64,000 nt of DNA from Nonomuraea candida (GTDB lineage: Bacteria > Actinomycetota > Actinomycetes > Streptosporangiales > Streptosporangiaceae). Position 1 is the first letter of the stretch. Each line of letters opens with the position of its first letter. Below are positions 19,626 through 28,500 of this stretch, piece after piece. The position numbers were made by a program, and so were the translations under genes. Location: NCBI RefSeq assembly GCF_000725485.1, contig NZ_JOAG01000019.1:124001-188000 (forward strand). The letters are read 5' to 3'. Under the pieces are notes generated by a model. It was given only the letters and a program-made list of their open reading frames with translations, was not told the DNA's origin and made no database searches.

Positions 19626-20549
19626 TTGAGCGCTGTTCCCCCGACCACTGTCCCGCCGACCGATGGCCCCTCGACCGGCGCCTCCTCGACCGGCGCTTCC
19701 TCGACCGGCGCTTCCTCGACCGGCGCCTCCTCGCATGCCGCCCCTTCGACCGGCGTTCCCAAGGTGCTGTCCATCGCGGGCACCGACCCCAGCGGCGGCG
19801 CCGGCGTCCAGGCGGACCTGAAGACCTTCTCCGCGCTCGGCGCGTACGGCATGACGGTGATCACCGCGCTGGTCGCGCAGACCACGACGGGGGTGACCGG
19901 CATCCACGAGGTGCCCGCCGCGTTCGTGGCCGAGCAGCTCGACACGCTGCTGACCGACGTGCCCGCCGACGCCGTGAAGATCGGCATGCTGGGCGACGCG
20001 GAGCTGATCAAGGTGGTGGCCGGGGCGATCGACACCTACCGGCCGCCCTACGTCGTGCTCGACCCCGTCATGGTGGCCAAGAGCGGCGACCGCCTGCTGC
20101 CCGCCGACGCCGTGGCCGAGCTGCGCCGGACGCTGCTGCCCCGCGCCGACCTGATCACCCCCAACCTGCCGGAGGCGGCCGACCTGCTCGGCGAGGAGCC
20201 GGCCGCGAGCCTGGCGGAGATGCACGCGCAGGCCGGGCGGCTGCGGGCGCTGGGCGCGCGGCAGGTGCTGCTCAAGGGCGGCCACCTGAACGGCGACACG
20301 AGCGTGGACGTCCTGGCCACGCCCGAGGGCACGATCGAGCTGAGCGCGCCCCGCGTGCACACCCGCAACACCCACGGCACCGGCTGCACGCTGTCGTCGG
20401 CCATCGCGGCGCTGCGGCCCCGGCACGACGACTGGGCGGGCGCGGTGCGCGCGGCCAAGGACTACCTGACGGGGGCGCTGCGCGCGGCCGACGGCCTGCG
20501 CGTCGGCCACGGCCACGGCCCCGTCCACCACTTCCACGCCATCTGGTGA
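19626..20549 (+). CDS. thiD: Hydroxymethylpyrimidine (phosphate) kinase ThiD
   Basis: ThiD phosphorylates HMP and HMP-P for thiamin synthesis. The kinase starts at about residue 42 (KVLSIAGTDPSGGAGVQAD) and shows VVLDPVMVAKSGDRLL, NLPEAADLL and the anion-hole HGTGCTLSSAIA. The first 40 residues are an unusual Ser/Thr/Gly/Ala tail with four GASST repeats encoded by a 15-base minisatellite. TTG 19626 is five bases after the TPP riboswitch, which contains the Shine-Dalgarno. tenA follows 198 bases later, probably in the same thiamin-repressed unit. Confidence 0.93.
   Translation: MSAVPPTTVPPTDGPSTGASSTGASSTGASSTGASSHAAPSTGVPKVLSIAGTDPSGGAGVQADLKTFSALGAYGMTVITALVAQTTTGVTGIHEVPAAFVAEQLDTLLTDVPADAVKIGMLGDAELIKVVAGAIDTYRPPYVVLDPVMVAKSGDRLLPADAVAELRRTLLPRADLITPNLPEAADLLGEEPAASLAEMHAQAGRLRALGARQVLLKGGHLNGDTSVDVLATPEGTIELSAPRVHTRNTHGTGCTLSSAIAALRPRHDDWAGAVRAAKDYLTGALRAADGLRVGHGHGPVHHFHAIW
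19671..19730. repeat. 15-bp minisatellite inside the 5' end of thiD
   Basis: TCGACCGGCGCYTCC is repeated four times in frame at 19671, 19686, 19701 and 19716, encoding STGAS units. A degenerate fifth copy lies near 19745. Confidence 0.9.
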
Positions 20550-20566
20550 CCACCGCCGCCTCCCAG

Positions 20567-20714
20567 CGGCTCACGACCCCGGCTCACGACCTCGGCTCAC
20601 GACCCCGGTTCACGACTCGACGACCGACCGTGGTGACCGATCGCGATGACCCACCGCAGTGACCCACCGCAGTGACCGACCGCAGTGACCGACCTGGTGA
20701 CCCACCGCGGTGAC
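20567..20714. repeat. Two adjacent 13-bp minisatellites between thiD and tenA
   Basis: Four units of CGGCTCACGACCC fill 20567-20617; then seven units of the type CCACCGCAGTGAC run from 20625 to 20714. Both arrays have a 13-base period and together occupy most of the thiD-tenA spacer. Confidence 0.85.
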
Positions 20715-20747
20715 CCCACGCCCCCGGCGACTTCCGAAAGAGGCACG

Positions 20748-21422
20748 ATGTTCTGTGACGACATTTGGCTGCGCACGGCCGACCTGATGAAGGCCATTCA
20801 CGAGCACCCCTTCGTCCTGGCCCTCGGCGACGGCACCCTCGACGCCGACCGGTTCGGGTTCTACATGGTGCAGGACGCCCGCTACCTGGAGGCGTTCTCC
20901 AAGGCGCTGGCCACGGCCTCCGTCCGGGCCGACGACCCGGACGAGGCGGCGTTCTGGGCCAGCAGCGCGCACACCGCGCTGGCGGCCGAGCGCCAGCTGC
21001 ACGCCGGTTACGTCGAGGAGCTCGGCGCCGACGCGGCCGGCCTGCCCACCTCGCCGACCTGCCTGGCGTACTCGTCCTTCCTCCAGGCGACGGCGCTGAG
21101 CGCGCCCTACCCGGTGATCGCGGCGGCGGTGCTGCCGTGCTTCTGGATCTACCAGGACGTCGGCACGGCGCTGCTGGAGCGGGCCGGCGGCACCGACGGC
21201 CACCCGTACGGCAAGTGGATCTCCACCTACGCCGACCCCGACTTCGCGGCCTCCGTCGAGCGGGCCAAGGCCATCGCCGACCGGCTCGCCGCCGCCGCCG
21301 ACGCCGGTACCCGGGAGGCCATGGACCGGGCGTACGGCAGGGCGGCGGCGTACGAGTGGATGTTCTGGGACAGCGCCTGGCGGCGCGAGGGCTGGCCCAC
21401 CGAGCAGTGGCTAACCCCCTGA
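20748..21422 (+). CDS. tenA: TenA-family thiamin salvage hydrolase
   Basis: A 224-residue all-helical TenA protein (aminopyrimidine aminohydrolase/thiaminase II), which recycles degraded thiamin pyrimidine to HMP, the ThiD substrate. Landmarks are PFVLALGDGTLDADRFGFYM with QDARYLEAFSKALA, the active-site Cys in LPCFWIYQDVG and the C-terminal YEWMFWDSAW. ATG 20748 follows AGAGG; an upstream in-frame ATG at 20685 would translate part of the 13-bp repeat and is unlikely. Position after thiD supports thiamin salvage. Its last 12 bases overlap the convergent cstA gene. Confidence 0.9.
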   Translation: MFCDDIWLRTADLMKAIHEHPFVLALGDGTLDADRFGFYMVQDARYLEAFSKALATASVRADDPDEAAFWASSAHTALAAERQLHAGYVEELGADAAGLPTSPTCLAYSSFLQATALSAPYPVIAAAVLPCFWIYQDVGTALLERAGGTDGHPYGKWISTYADPDFAASVERAKAIADRLAAAADAGTREAMDRAYGRAAAYEWMFWDSAWRREGWPTEQWLTP

Positions 21423-23534
21423 GGAAGTCCGGGCCATCAGCTCCTTCTCCTCCCGGGTGGCGATGAGCCCGGCGGGGGCGTGCAGCTTCGACTCCACGAA
21501 CGGCGCCTCCGTGTCGGGCAGCGGCTCGCGCGACCTGATCGCCTTGATCCACACGCGGGCGGCGTCGAGGATCACCACGATGATCAGGATCGCGAACAGC
21601 GCCGCCAGGATCCCGTCGACGGTGGAGTTGATCACGATCTGCCGCATGGCGTCGGCCGACTTGGCCGGCGCCAGCAGCTGCCCCTGGTCCAGCGCGGCCT
21701 GGTAGCGGTCGCGCTGGGCGAAGAAGCCGAGCGTGGGGTCGGGCGAGAACACCTTCTGGTAGCTGGCCGTGAGCGTGACGGCGACGTCCCAGGCCAGCGG
21801 CACGCCCGTCACCCACGCCCACTTGAGCCGCCCGCTCTTGATCAGCAGCGTCGTGGCCACGGTGAGCGCCACCGCCGCCAAAAGCTGGTTGGCGATGCCG
21901 AACAGCGGGAAGAGCTGGTTGATGCCGCCGAGCGGGTCGTTGACGCCCTGGTAGAGGAAGTAGCCCCAGGCCGCCACGACCACGGCGCTGGTGGCGAACA
22001 GCCCCGGCCACCAGCTCACCCGGGAGATCGGCTTCCACAGGTTGCCCAGCGTGTCCTGGAGCATGAACCGCCCCACCCGGGTGCCCGCGTCGACCGTGGT
22101 GAGGATGAACAGCGCCTCGAACATGATCGCGAAGTGGTACCAGAACGCCTGCAGCCCCGCCCCGCCGAGGAACCCGGAGAAGATCTGCGAGATGCCCACG
22201 GCCAGCGTGGGCGCCCCGCCGGTGCGCGCGATGAGCGTCTCCTCCTGCACGGCCGCCGCCGCGGCCTGCAACTGCTCGGGGGTGATGACGAAGCCCATGT
22301 TCGTGACCGCCTCGGCGGCGCTCTGCACGGTGGCTCCGACGACGCCCGCCGGGGAGTTCATCGCGAAGTAGAGCCCGGGGCTCAGCACGCAGGCCGCCGT
22401 GATGGCCATGACCGCCACGAACGACTCCATGAGCATGGAGCCGTAGCCGATCATGCGTACCTGGCTCTCCTTCTGGATCATCTTGGGGGTGGTGCCCGAG
22501 GAGATCAGCGAGTGGAAGCCGGACAGCGCGCCGCAGGCGATGATGATGAAGACGAACGGGAACAGCGACCCGGCGAAGACCGGCCCCTCCCCGTTGAAGG
22601 CGAAGTCGGTGAAGGCCCTGGTCTGCAGCGGCGGCATGGTGACGGCGATGCCGACCGCGATCAGCACGATGGTGCCGATCTTCATGAACGTCGACAGGTA
22701 GTCGCGCGGCGCGAGCAGCATCCACACGGGCAGGACGGCGGCGACGAACCCGTACGCGATCAGCCACAGCGCCAGCGCCGACGGGCTGAGCGTGAAGATC
22801 GGCGCCCAGCTCGACTCCTGCACCCAGCCGCCCGCCACGATCGACAGCAGCAGCAGCGCCACCCCGATCACCGTCGTCTCGACGACCCTGCCCGGCCGGA
22901 TCACCCGCAGGTAGAACCCCATGAACAGGGCGATCGGGATCGTCATCGCGATCGAGAAGACGCCCCACGGCGACTGCGCCAGGGCGTTGACCACGACCAG
23001 CGCCAGCACGGCCAGCAGGATGATCATGATGGCGAAGACCGCGATGAGCGCCGCCGCGCCGCCGACGGGGCCGATCTCCTCGCGGGCCATCTGCCCGAGG
23101 CTCCTGCCGTTGCGCCGCATGGAGAAGAAGAGCACCACCATGTCCTGCACGGCCCCGGCGAAGATCACCCCCGCGATGATCCAGATGGTGCCGGGCAGGT
23201 AGCCCATCTGCGCGGCCAGCACGGGCCCGACCAGCGGGCCGGCCCCCGCGATGGCGGCGAAGTGGTGGCCGAACAGGATGCGCCGGTCGGTCGGCTGGTA
23301 GTCGATGCCGTTGTCGAGCCGCTCGGCCGGGGTGGCCCTGCGGTCGTCGGCGCGCAGCACCTTGCGCACGATGAAGCGGGCGTAGAAGCGGTAGGCGATC
23401 GCGTACGAGCCGAGCGCGGCGCACAGCAGCCACACAGCGTTGACGTTCTCGCCGCGGGAGAGGGCGAGCACCCCCCACCCCACGGCTCCGACGACGGCCA
23501 CCGCCGTCCAGATGATGATCGAACGCAGCTTCAC
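21411..23534 (-). CDS. cstA: Carbon starvation protein CstA (pyruvate/peptide transporter)
   Basis: A 707-residue polytopic membrane protein with about 16-18 hydrophobic segments. Family motifs are FGHHFAAIAGAGPLVGPVLA near residue 88, GALSGFHSLISSGTTPKMI around 335, and DAGTRVGRFMLQDTLGN around 480. CstA proteins take up pyruvate or peptides during carbon limitation. The ATG overlaps the stop of the preceding 115-residue gene by 4 bases (ATGA), indicating coupling. The 3' end overlaps tenA by 12 bases in convergent orientation. Confidence 0.93.
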   Translation of the reverse strand: MKLRSIIIWTAVAVVGAVGWGVLALSRGENVNAVWLLCAALGSYAIAYRFYARFIVRKVLRADDRRATPAERLDNGIDYQPTDRRILFGHHFAAIAGAGPLVGPVLAAQMGYLPGTIWIIAGVIFAGAVQDMVVLFFSMRRNGRSLGQMAREEIGPVGGAAALIAVFAIMIILLAVLALVVVNALAQSPWGVFSIAMTIPIALFMGFYLRVIRPGRVVETTVIGVALLLLSIVAGGWVQESSWAPIFTLSPSALALWLIAYGFVAAVLPVWMLLAPRDYLSTFMKIGTIVLIAVGIAVTMPPLQTRAFTDFAFNGEGPVFAGSLFPFVFIIIACGALSGFHSLISSGTTPKMIQKESQVRMIGYGSMLMESFVAVMAITAACVLSPGLYFAMNSPAGVVGATVQSAAEAVTNMGFVITPEQLQAAAAAVQEETLIARTGGAPTLAVGISQIFSGFLGGAGLQAFWYHFAIMFEALFILTTVDAGTRVGRFMLQDTLGNLWKPISRVSWWPGLFATSAVVVAAWGYFLYQGVNDPLGGINQLFPLFGIANQLLAAVALTVATTLLIKSGRLKWAWVTGVPLAWDVAVTLTASYQKVFSPDPTLGFFAQRDRYQAALDQGQLLAPAKSADAMRQIVINSTVDGILAALFAILIIVVILDAARVWIKAIRSREPLPDTEAPFVESKLHAPAGLIATREEKELMARTSSGG

Positions 23535-23878
23535 CGCTCACCTCCATGTGAAGGGCCATAGATGGGGCGCCCCAGGCAGCAGCGCAGACCGGCGTCCGGC
23601 GGGAGATCGGAGACGAAGCGCCGCCAGCGCCACAGCGGGCGGCAGTCGATCGTGACGGGCAGCTCGGCGAGGTGCAGCCAGGCGGTCGGATGGGCGTAGA
23701 CCAGCCCGGTCGGCCCGAGCGTGCGCGCGCGCCTGGGCAGCCGGGAGCGGCGCAGCGCCCGCACCGAGAACTCCCCCGCGTCGGCGCAGCACAGCCCCGT
23801 CACGTGCCAGTCGAAGAAGACCACTTCCCCGGCGCGCAGTGCTTGGCGGGCGGCAGGCGTGAGCGTGACACGGGACAT
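23531..23878 (-). CDS. Small Cys-containing protein coupled to cstA
   Basis: A 115-residue protein I do not recognise. It has two vicinal Cys pairs (GLCCADAG at residues 29-36 and LRCCLGRP near 100), a Trp-rich middle (CRPLWRWRRF) and many Arg; no signal or membrane segment. The TGA overlaps the cstA ATG by 4 bases, so its product is made in step with the transporter. The paired Cys could bind metal or respond to redox. This is not the small YbdD/YjiX partner, which normally lies downstream of cstA. Confidence 0.7.
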   Translation of the reverse strand: MSRVTLTPAARQALRAGEVVFFDWHVTGLCCADAGEFSVRALRRSRLPRRARTLGPTGLVYAHPTAWLHLAELPVTIDCRPLWRWRRFVSDLPPDAGLRCCLGRPIYGPSHGGER

Positions 23879-24088
23879 CTGTGGCTCCTGAAACCAGGCA
23901 GCTCAGAAATTCAGGTCGTCCTTACCCAGCGTGACTTCCCCTGAAACACAAGATCCGGCCCGCGGCCGGCGGGCGGGCGGCGGGCGCCCGCGCGGGTCAG
24001 CAGGGGCGGCGGGCGGGCGGGCAGGGCGGGCGACGGATCTTCGTCGTCCCTCCCCCTATCCTTGAGCAGGTCGCTGGAAGGGGGCGGG

Positions 24089-24817
24089 ATGCGTCGTTAC
24101 TCACGGGTCGTGGTCAAGCTCAGCGGCGAGGCGCTGGCGGGCGACGGCGAGTGGGGCACCGACCCGGCGAGCCTGGCCCAGCTGGCCGACGAGATCCTCT
24201 CGGTCCACCAGCTGGGCGTGCAGATCGCCGTCGTCATCGGGGGCGGCAACTACTTCCGCGGGACGATGGCGCAGGGCTGGGGCATCGGCCGGGCCGAGGC
24301 CGACAACATCGGCATGCTGGGCACGGTCATGAACGCGCTGATGCTGCGCGGCGTGCTGACCGCGCGCTCCGGCGCCGACGTGCGGGTCATGACCGCGTTC
24401 CCCATCCAGAGCGTGGCCGAGCCGTTCATCAGGCTCCGCGCCGACCGCCACCTGCGCCGCGACCTGATCGTGCTGCTGGCCGGCGGCATCGGCCAGCCCT
24501 ACGTCACCACCGACTACCCCGCCGTCCAGCGGGCCCTGGAGCTCGACGCCGACGCGCTGCTGGTGGCCAAGCGCGGCGTCGACGGGGTCTACGACAGCGA
24601 CCCCAACCGCAACCCCGGCGCCCAGCGCTACACCGACCTCACCTACCGGGAGGCGCTGGCGGCCGGCGTCCGGGTCATGGACGAGAGCGCGTTCGTGCTC
24701 GCCAACGAGCAGGGCCTGCTCATGCACGTCTTCGACGTCGCCGCCAGGGGCGTCATGCGGGCGATCTGCCTGGGCGAGGACATCGGGACCCGCATCACCG
24801 CCGACCCGTCCCCCTGA
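24089..24817 (+). CDS. UMP kinase-like protein (probable second PyrH)
   Basis: About 242 residues of the amino-acid-kinase fold, closely matching bacterial UMP kinase: VVVKLSGEALAG, IAVVIGGGNYFRG, IGMLGTVMNALMLRGVL, TTDYPAVQRALELDADALLV and KRGVDGVYDSDP. It phosphorylates UMP to UDP. The housekeeping pyrH of actinomycetes lies between tsf and frr; here neither is present, so this is probably a paralogue. Differences such as LLAGGIGQPYVTTD in place of the usual FGAGMGxPYFSTD fit that. ATG 24089 (MRRYSR) follows a GGAAGGGGG site; an ATG at 24062 is less likely. Confidence 0.85.
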   Translation: MRRYSRVVVKLSGEALAGDGEWGTDPASLAQLADEILSVHQLGVQIAVVIGGGNYFRGTMAQGWGIGRAEADNIGMLGTVMNALMLRGVLTARSGADVRVMTAFPIQSVAEPFIRLRADRHLRRDLIVLLAGGIGQPYVTTDYPAVQRALELDADALLVAKRGVDGVYDSDPNRNPGAQRYTDLTYREALAAGVRVMDESAFVLANEQGLLMHVFDVAARGVMRAICLGEDIGTRITADPSP

Positions 24818-24838
24818 CCACCCGGCACGCCCCGGCGC

Positions 24839-24866
24839 CTGTACGGGTTTGTACGGATGTTCCGGC
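24839..24866. promoter_or_regulatory. Direct-repeat motif upstream of a secreted-protein gene (copy A)
   Basis: CTGTACGGG-T-TTGTACGGA followed by TGTTCCGGC. The two TGTACGG half-sites are ten bases apart. A nearly identical block occurs at 29533, and both lie roughly 90-115 bases before the start of a secreted protein gene. Confidence 0.6.
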
Positions 24867-24959
24867 CAGGGCTTCACCGGCCACCCCCGTCTCGTCAGCG
24901 TGGTTCCGGCAACCACCCGTCGCGGAGCGCATGGCTTCGCGGGCAGAGAGGGGAACCCG

Positions 24960-25484
24960 TTGTCCAGACTCGTCAAGGTCGTGTCCGCCGCGGCGGCGCT
25001 GTCCGGAGCTCTCGCGCTGACGGTCACGGCGGCCCAGGCCGTGGCCACCTCGCAGACAGGCACGCAGACCGGCGCACAGTACTTCACCGGCGAGAGCAGC
25101 CCCTGGACCGCCCAGACCATCGGCTCCTGGGGGAACATCCCGACGGCGTCGGTCAACGTCACCGTGCCCGCGGGGACGACCCGGTTCCTCGATGCCCGCT
25201 TCACCGCCGAGTCCGTCTGCGCGGGCTCGGCCGGCGCCTGGTGTTCCGTGCGTATCGTCGTCGTCAACTCCGCCGGGACGACCACCGAGCTGAACCCGGT
25301 CGCGGGCACGGACTACAGGTTCGACAGCCCCGACGGCGCCGAGGAGGCGCACGCCCTCGAACGTTTCTCGCCCTCCCTGGGCCCCGGCGCCTACACGGTC
25401 CGGGTGCAGGCCCTGCGCATCTCGGGCATCACGCAGTTCACCCTGGACGACTACGCGTTCACGGTCGGCCTCGTCGAGCCCTGA
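24960..25484 (+). CDS. Secreted protein of unknown function
   Basis: A 174-residue exported protein. It begins at TTG 24960 (LSRLVKVVSAAAALSGALAL), preceded by GAGAGGGGAA; residues 1-28 are a Sec signal peptide ending near AAQAVA. The mature part is beta-rich and contains SPWTAQTIGSWGNIPTASV, VTVPAGTTRFLDARFTAES, and a Cys pair (VCAGSAGAWCSV) likely to form a disulfide. An in-frame ATG at 24849 would extend into the shared upstream motif and is rejected. The family is unknown to me. Confidence 0.75.
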   Translation: MSRLVKVVSAAAALSGALALTVTAAQAVATSQTGTQTGAQYFTGESSPWTAQTIGSWGNIPTASVNVTVPAGTTRFLDARFTAESVCAGSAGAWCSVRIVVVNSAGTTTELNPVAGTDYRFDSPDGAEEAHALERFSPSLGPGAYTVRVQALRISGITQFTLDDYAFTVGLVEP

Positions 25485-25538
25485 GGCGGGCCGGGGGCCG
25501 CCGGCCCCGGTCACGGGCGGGGTACCGCCGGCCCCCGG

Positions 25539-28500
25539 TCATGGGCAGGGAGGGCGGTAGGGCAGGCCGGGCATGCGGCGGGCCCATTCCGCCGGGCTGA
25601 TCACCGGGTGGGCGAGCGCGCAGGCCTGCCGGGCGGCGCGGCCGGCGTCGGTCTCCCAGAGCCGGACGGTCGCGTCGACGCCGCCGGTGGCCAGCGTGCG
25701 GCCGTCCGGGCCGAACGCGGCGGCCTGCACCCGGTCGGTGTGGCCGCTCAGCGTGACCGCGGCGTCCGGCCGGCCGGCCCGCGCCAGATCCCACAGGAGC
25801 ACCGTGCGGTCGAAGCTCGCGGAGGCCAGCAGCCGGCCTTCCGGGTGGAAGGTCACGGCGGCGACGGCGCTGGTGTGGCCGGTCAGCGGCACGGGCGGCC
25901 GCCGTGCGGGCCCGGCGGCGACGTCGTGGAGCAGGACCACGCCGTCGGCCCCCGCCGAGGCCAGCCGGCGGCCGTCCGGGCTGAACGACACGTCGTTGAC
26001 GGTGTTGCGGTGGCCGGTCAGCGCGGCGGTGACGGCCGGCCGGCGGGGGTCGGCGACGTTCCAGAGCCGTACGGCGCGGTCGGCGCCGCCGGTGGCCAGG
26101 GTGCGGCCGTCGGGCGAGAAGGCCACCGCGAGGACCGTGTCGTCGTGCCCGGTGACCGTCGCCAGCGGCCGCGGGTGGCGCGGATCGGCGACGTCCCACG
26201 TGCGCAGGGCGCGATCGGCGCCCACGGTGGCCAGGACCCGCCCGGACGGGTCGAAGGCCGCCGAGTACACGTTGTCGGTGTGGGCCTTGATGGTGGCGAG
26301 CGGGCCGGCGCGCCCGCCGTCGCCGGCCTGCCAGAGCCGGACGGTGAAGTCGAGGCTGGCGGTGGCGACCACCTTGCCGTCCGGCCGCCACGCCGCCCGG
26401 ACGACGCCGTCGGTGTGGCCCTCCAGGACGGGCCCCGGCGCGGGCGGGCGCCCGGGGGCCAGGCTCCACAGCCGCGCCGTCCGGCCGGCCCCCGCGACCA
26501 GGGTGCGGCCGTCCGGGCTGATGGCGACCGTGTAGACGATGCCGTCGTGTCCCCCGACCAGCGGCGCCCGCAGGTCCCACAGCCGGATGCTGCCGTCTCT
26601 GGAGGTGGTGGCGAGCGTCTCCCCGTCGGGCCGGAACTCGGTGGCGAGGACCGTGTCGGCGTGCCCGGTCAGGGTCAGGGGGGTGCTCGCGGGCCGCCGG
26701 AGGTCCCACAGCCGCACGGTCAGGTCGTAGCCGCCGCTGGCGAGCCGCCGGCCGTCCGGGCTGAACGCCAGCGCCGCCACGCCGTTGGTGTGCCCGGTGA
26801 GGGTGGCGATCGGCTTCGGCTCCCGGGGGCGGGTGACGTCCCACAGCCGTACCGTGTTGTCGAAGCCCGCGGTGGCGAGCGTGCGGCCGTCCGGGCCGAA
26901 CCGCGCGGCCAGGATCGCGTCCGTGTGGCCCGCGAGGTCCGCCAGGCGCCGGGGGCGGCGTGGATCGGCGACGTCCCACAGCCGCGCGGTGCTCCCTGGC
27001 CCGGCGGTGGCCAGGACGTCCGCGGCGGGCGCGAAGACCGCCGCGGTCATCGTGCCGGGCTCGACGGGCAGCTCGGCGGCCAGGCGCGGGCGCGAGGGGG
27101 AGGACACGTCCCACAGCCTGGGGACGCCGTCATAGCCCGCCGTCACCAGGGTGCGGCCGTCCCGGCTGAACGACGCGTGCCGGATGCCCAGGGTGTGGCC
27201 GGTCAGCACGGCCAGCGGGCGGGGCGCGCGCGGGTCGGCCACGTCCCACAGCCGGGCCGTGCGATCGTCACCGGCCGTGGCCAGGACGCCTCCGCCGGGC
27301 GCGAGCGCCACCGCCGGCACCGGCCCGAGGTGGCCGCGGAGCACCGCCAGCGGCCGCGGACGGTGCGGGCGGCCCACGTCCCACAGGCGCGTCGTCCCGT
27401 CGGTGCTCACCGTGGCCAGCAGCCGCCCGCCGCGCTGGAACGCGGCCCCGTAGACGGCGTTCTCATGCCCGGTCAGCAGCGTCGCCGGCATTCCGGCCAC
27501 CGCGCTGAGCAGGCCGCCCCTGGCCTCGGGGGTGGGGGACAACCGGTAGGCGGCCAGGGCGAGCTGCGCGGCCAGGCCCGGGTCGGTGGCGCGCAGCGCG
27601 CCGGAGTCCGTGGCCGCCTTCCGCGAGAGCGCCTGGTCGCGCTGGTACGTGGCGGTGCGCTCGGCGTCGGCGGCGGCCCGCTGCGCGCGTACCGCCACGA
27701 CGGACGCGACCAGGGCCAGCACCAGCAGGGCCGCGAGCGTGGCGACGGCCTGGTGCAACCGGCGGGTCCGCCGCCGGGACTGGCGCACGCTCGCCTCCAG
27801 GAACTCCCGCGCGTCCGCCGGCAGCCGCCCGCCGTAGCCGGCGGCCCACTCCTGCGCCGCGACCAGGCGCCCGCCGCGATACAGCGCGTCGGGGTCGCGG
27901 TGCAGGCGCACCCAGGCCGAGGCGTCGGCGGCGAGCCGGCGCGCGACGACCAGCCCGGCGCGGTCGGCGTCCACCCAGGAGCGCAGCAGCGGCCAGGCGC
28001 GCAACAGGGCCTCATGGCTGATCTCGACGGTGTCGGCGCCCGCGGTGATGAGCCGCCGCGCGACGAACCGGTCGAGGACCTCCTCCATCTCGGCCGCCTC
28101 CTCGCCGTCGCAACCGTCGAGCAGCTCGGCCACGGTGGCCCTGCGCCGGGTGTCGGCGGCGTCGGGCGCGACGTGCACCAGGTGCAGGAAGAGGCGGCGG
28201 GTCAGCTCGCGGCGGCGGCCGGTGAGCCCGTCGTGGACGGCGTCCGCGCTGGCCGCCACCGCGCCCTCGATGCCGCCCACCGCGTGGTAGGCGGCCACGG
28301 TCATGCTCCGGCCCTGGCCCTGGCGCCAGGTGGCGTACAGGGCGTGCGACAGCAGCGGGAGCACGCCGACCTCGTGCGCCCCGCCGTCCGCCGCGACGCC
28401 GCCGGGCGGGGCGACCTGCCGCAGCAGCAGCTCGACCAGGCCGTCCTCGATCTCGACGCCGGCGCGCCTGGCCGGCTCCACGATGACCTCGCGCAGGTCG

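Noticed and set aside
20567..20714. Coding extension of tenA upstream to 20685
   Set aside because: It would translate the 13-bp repeat; the AGAGG site before 20748 and the family start fit the shorter form.
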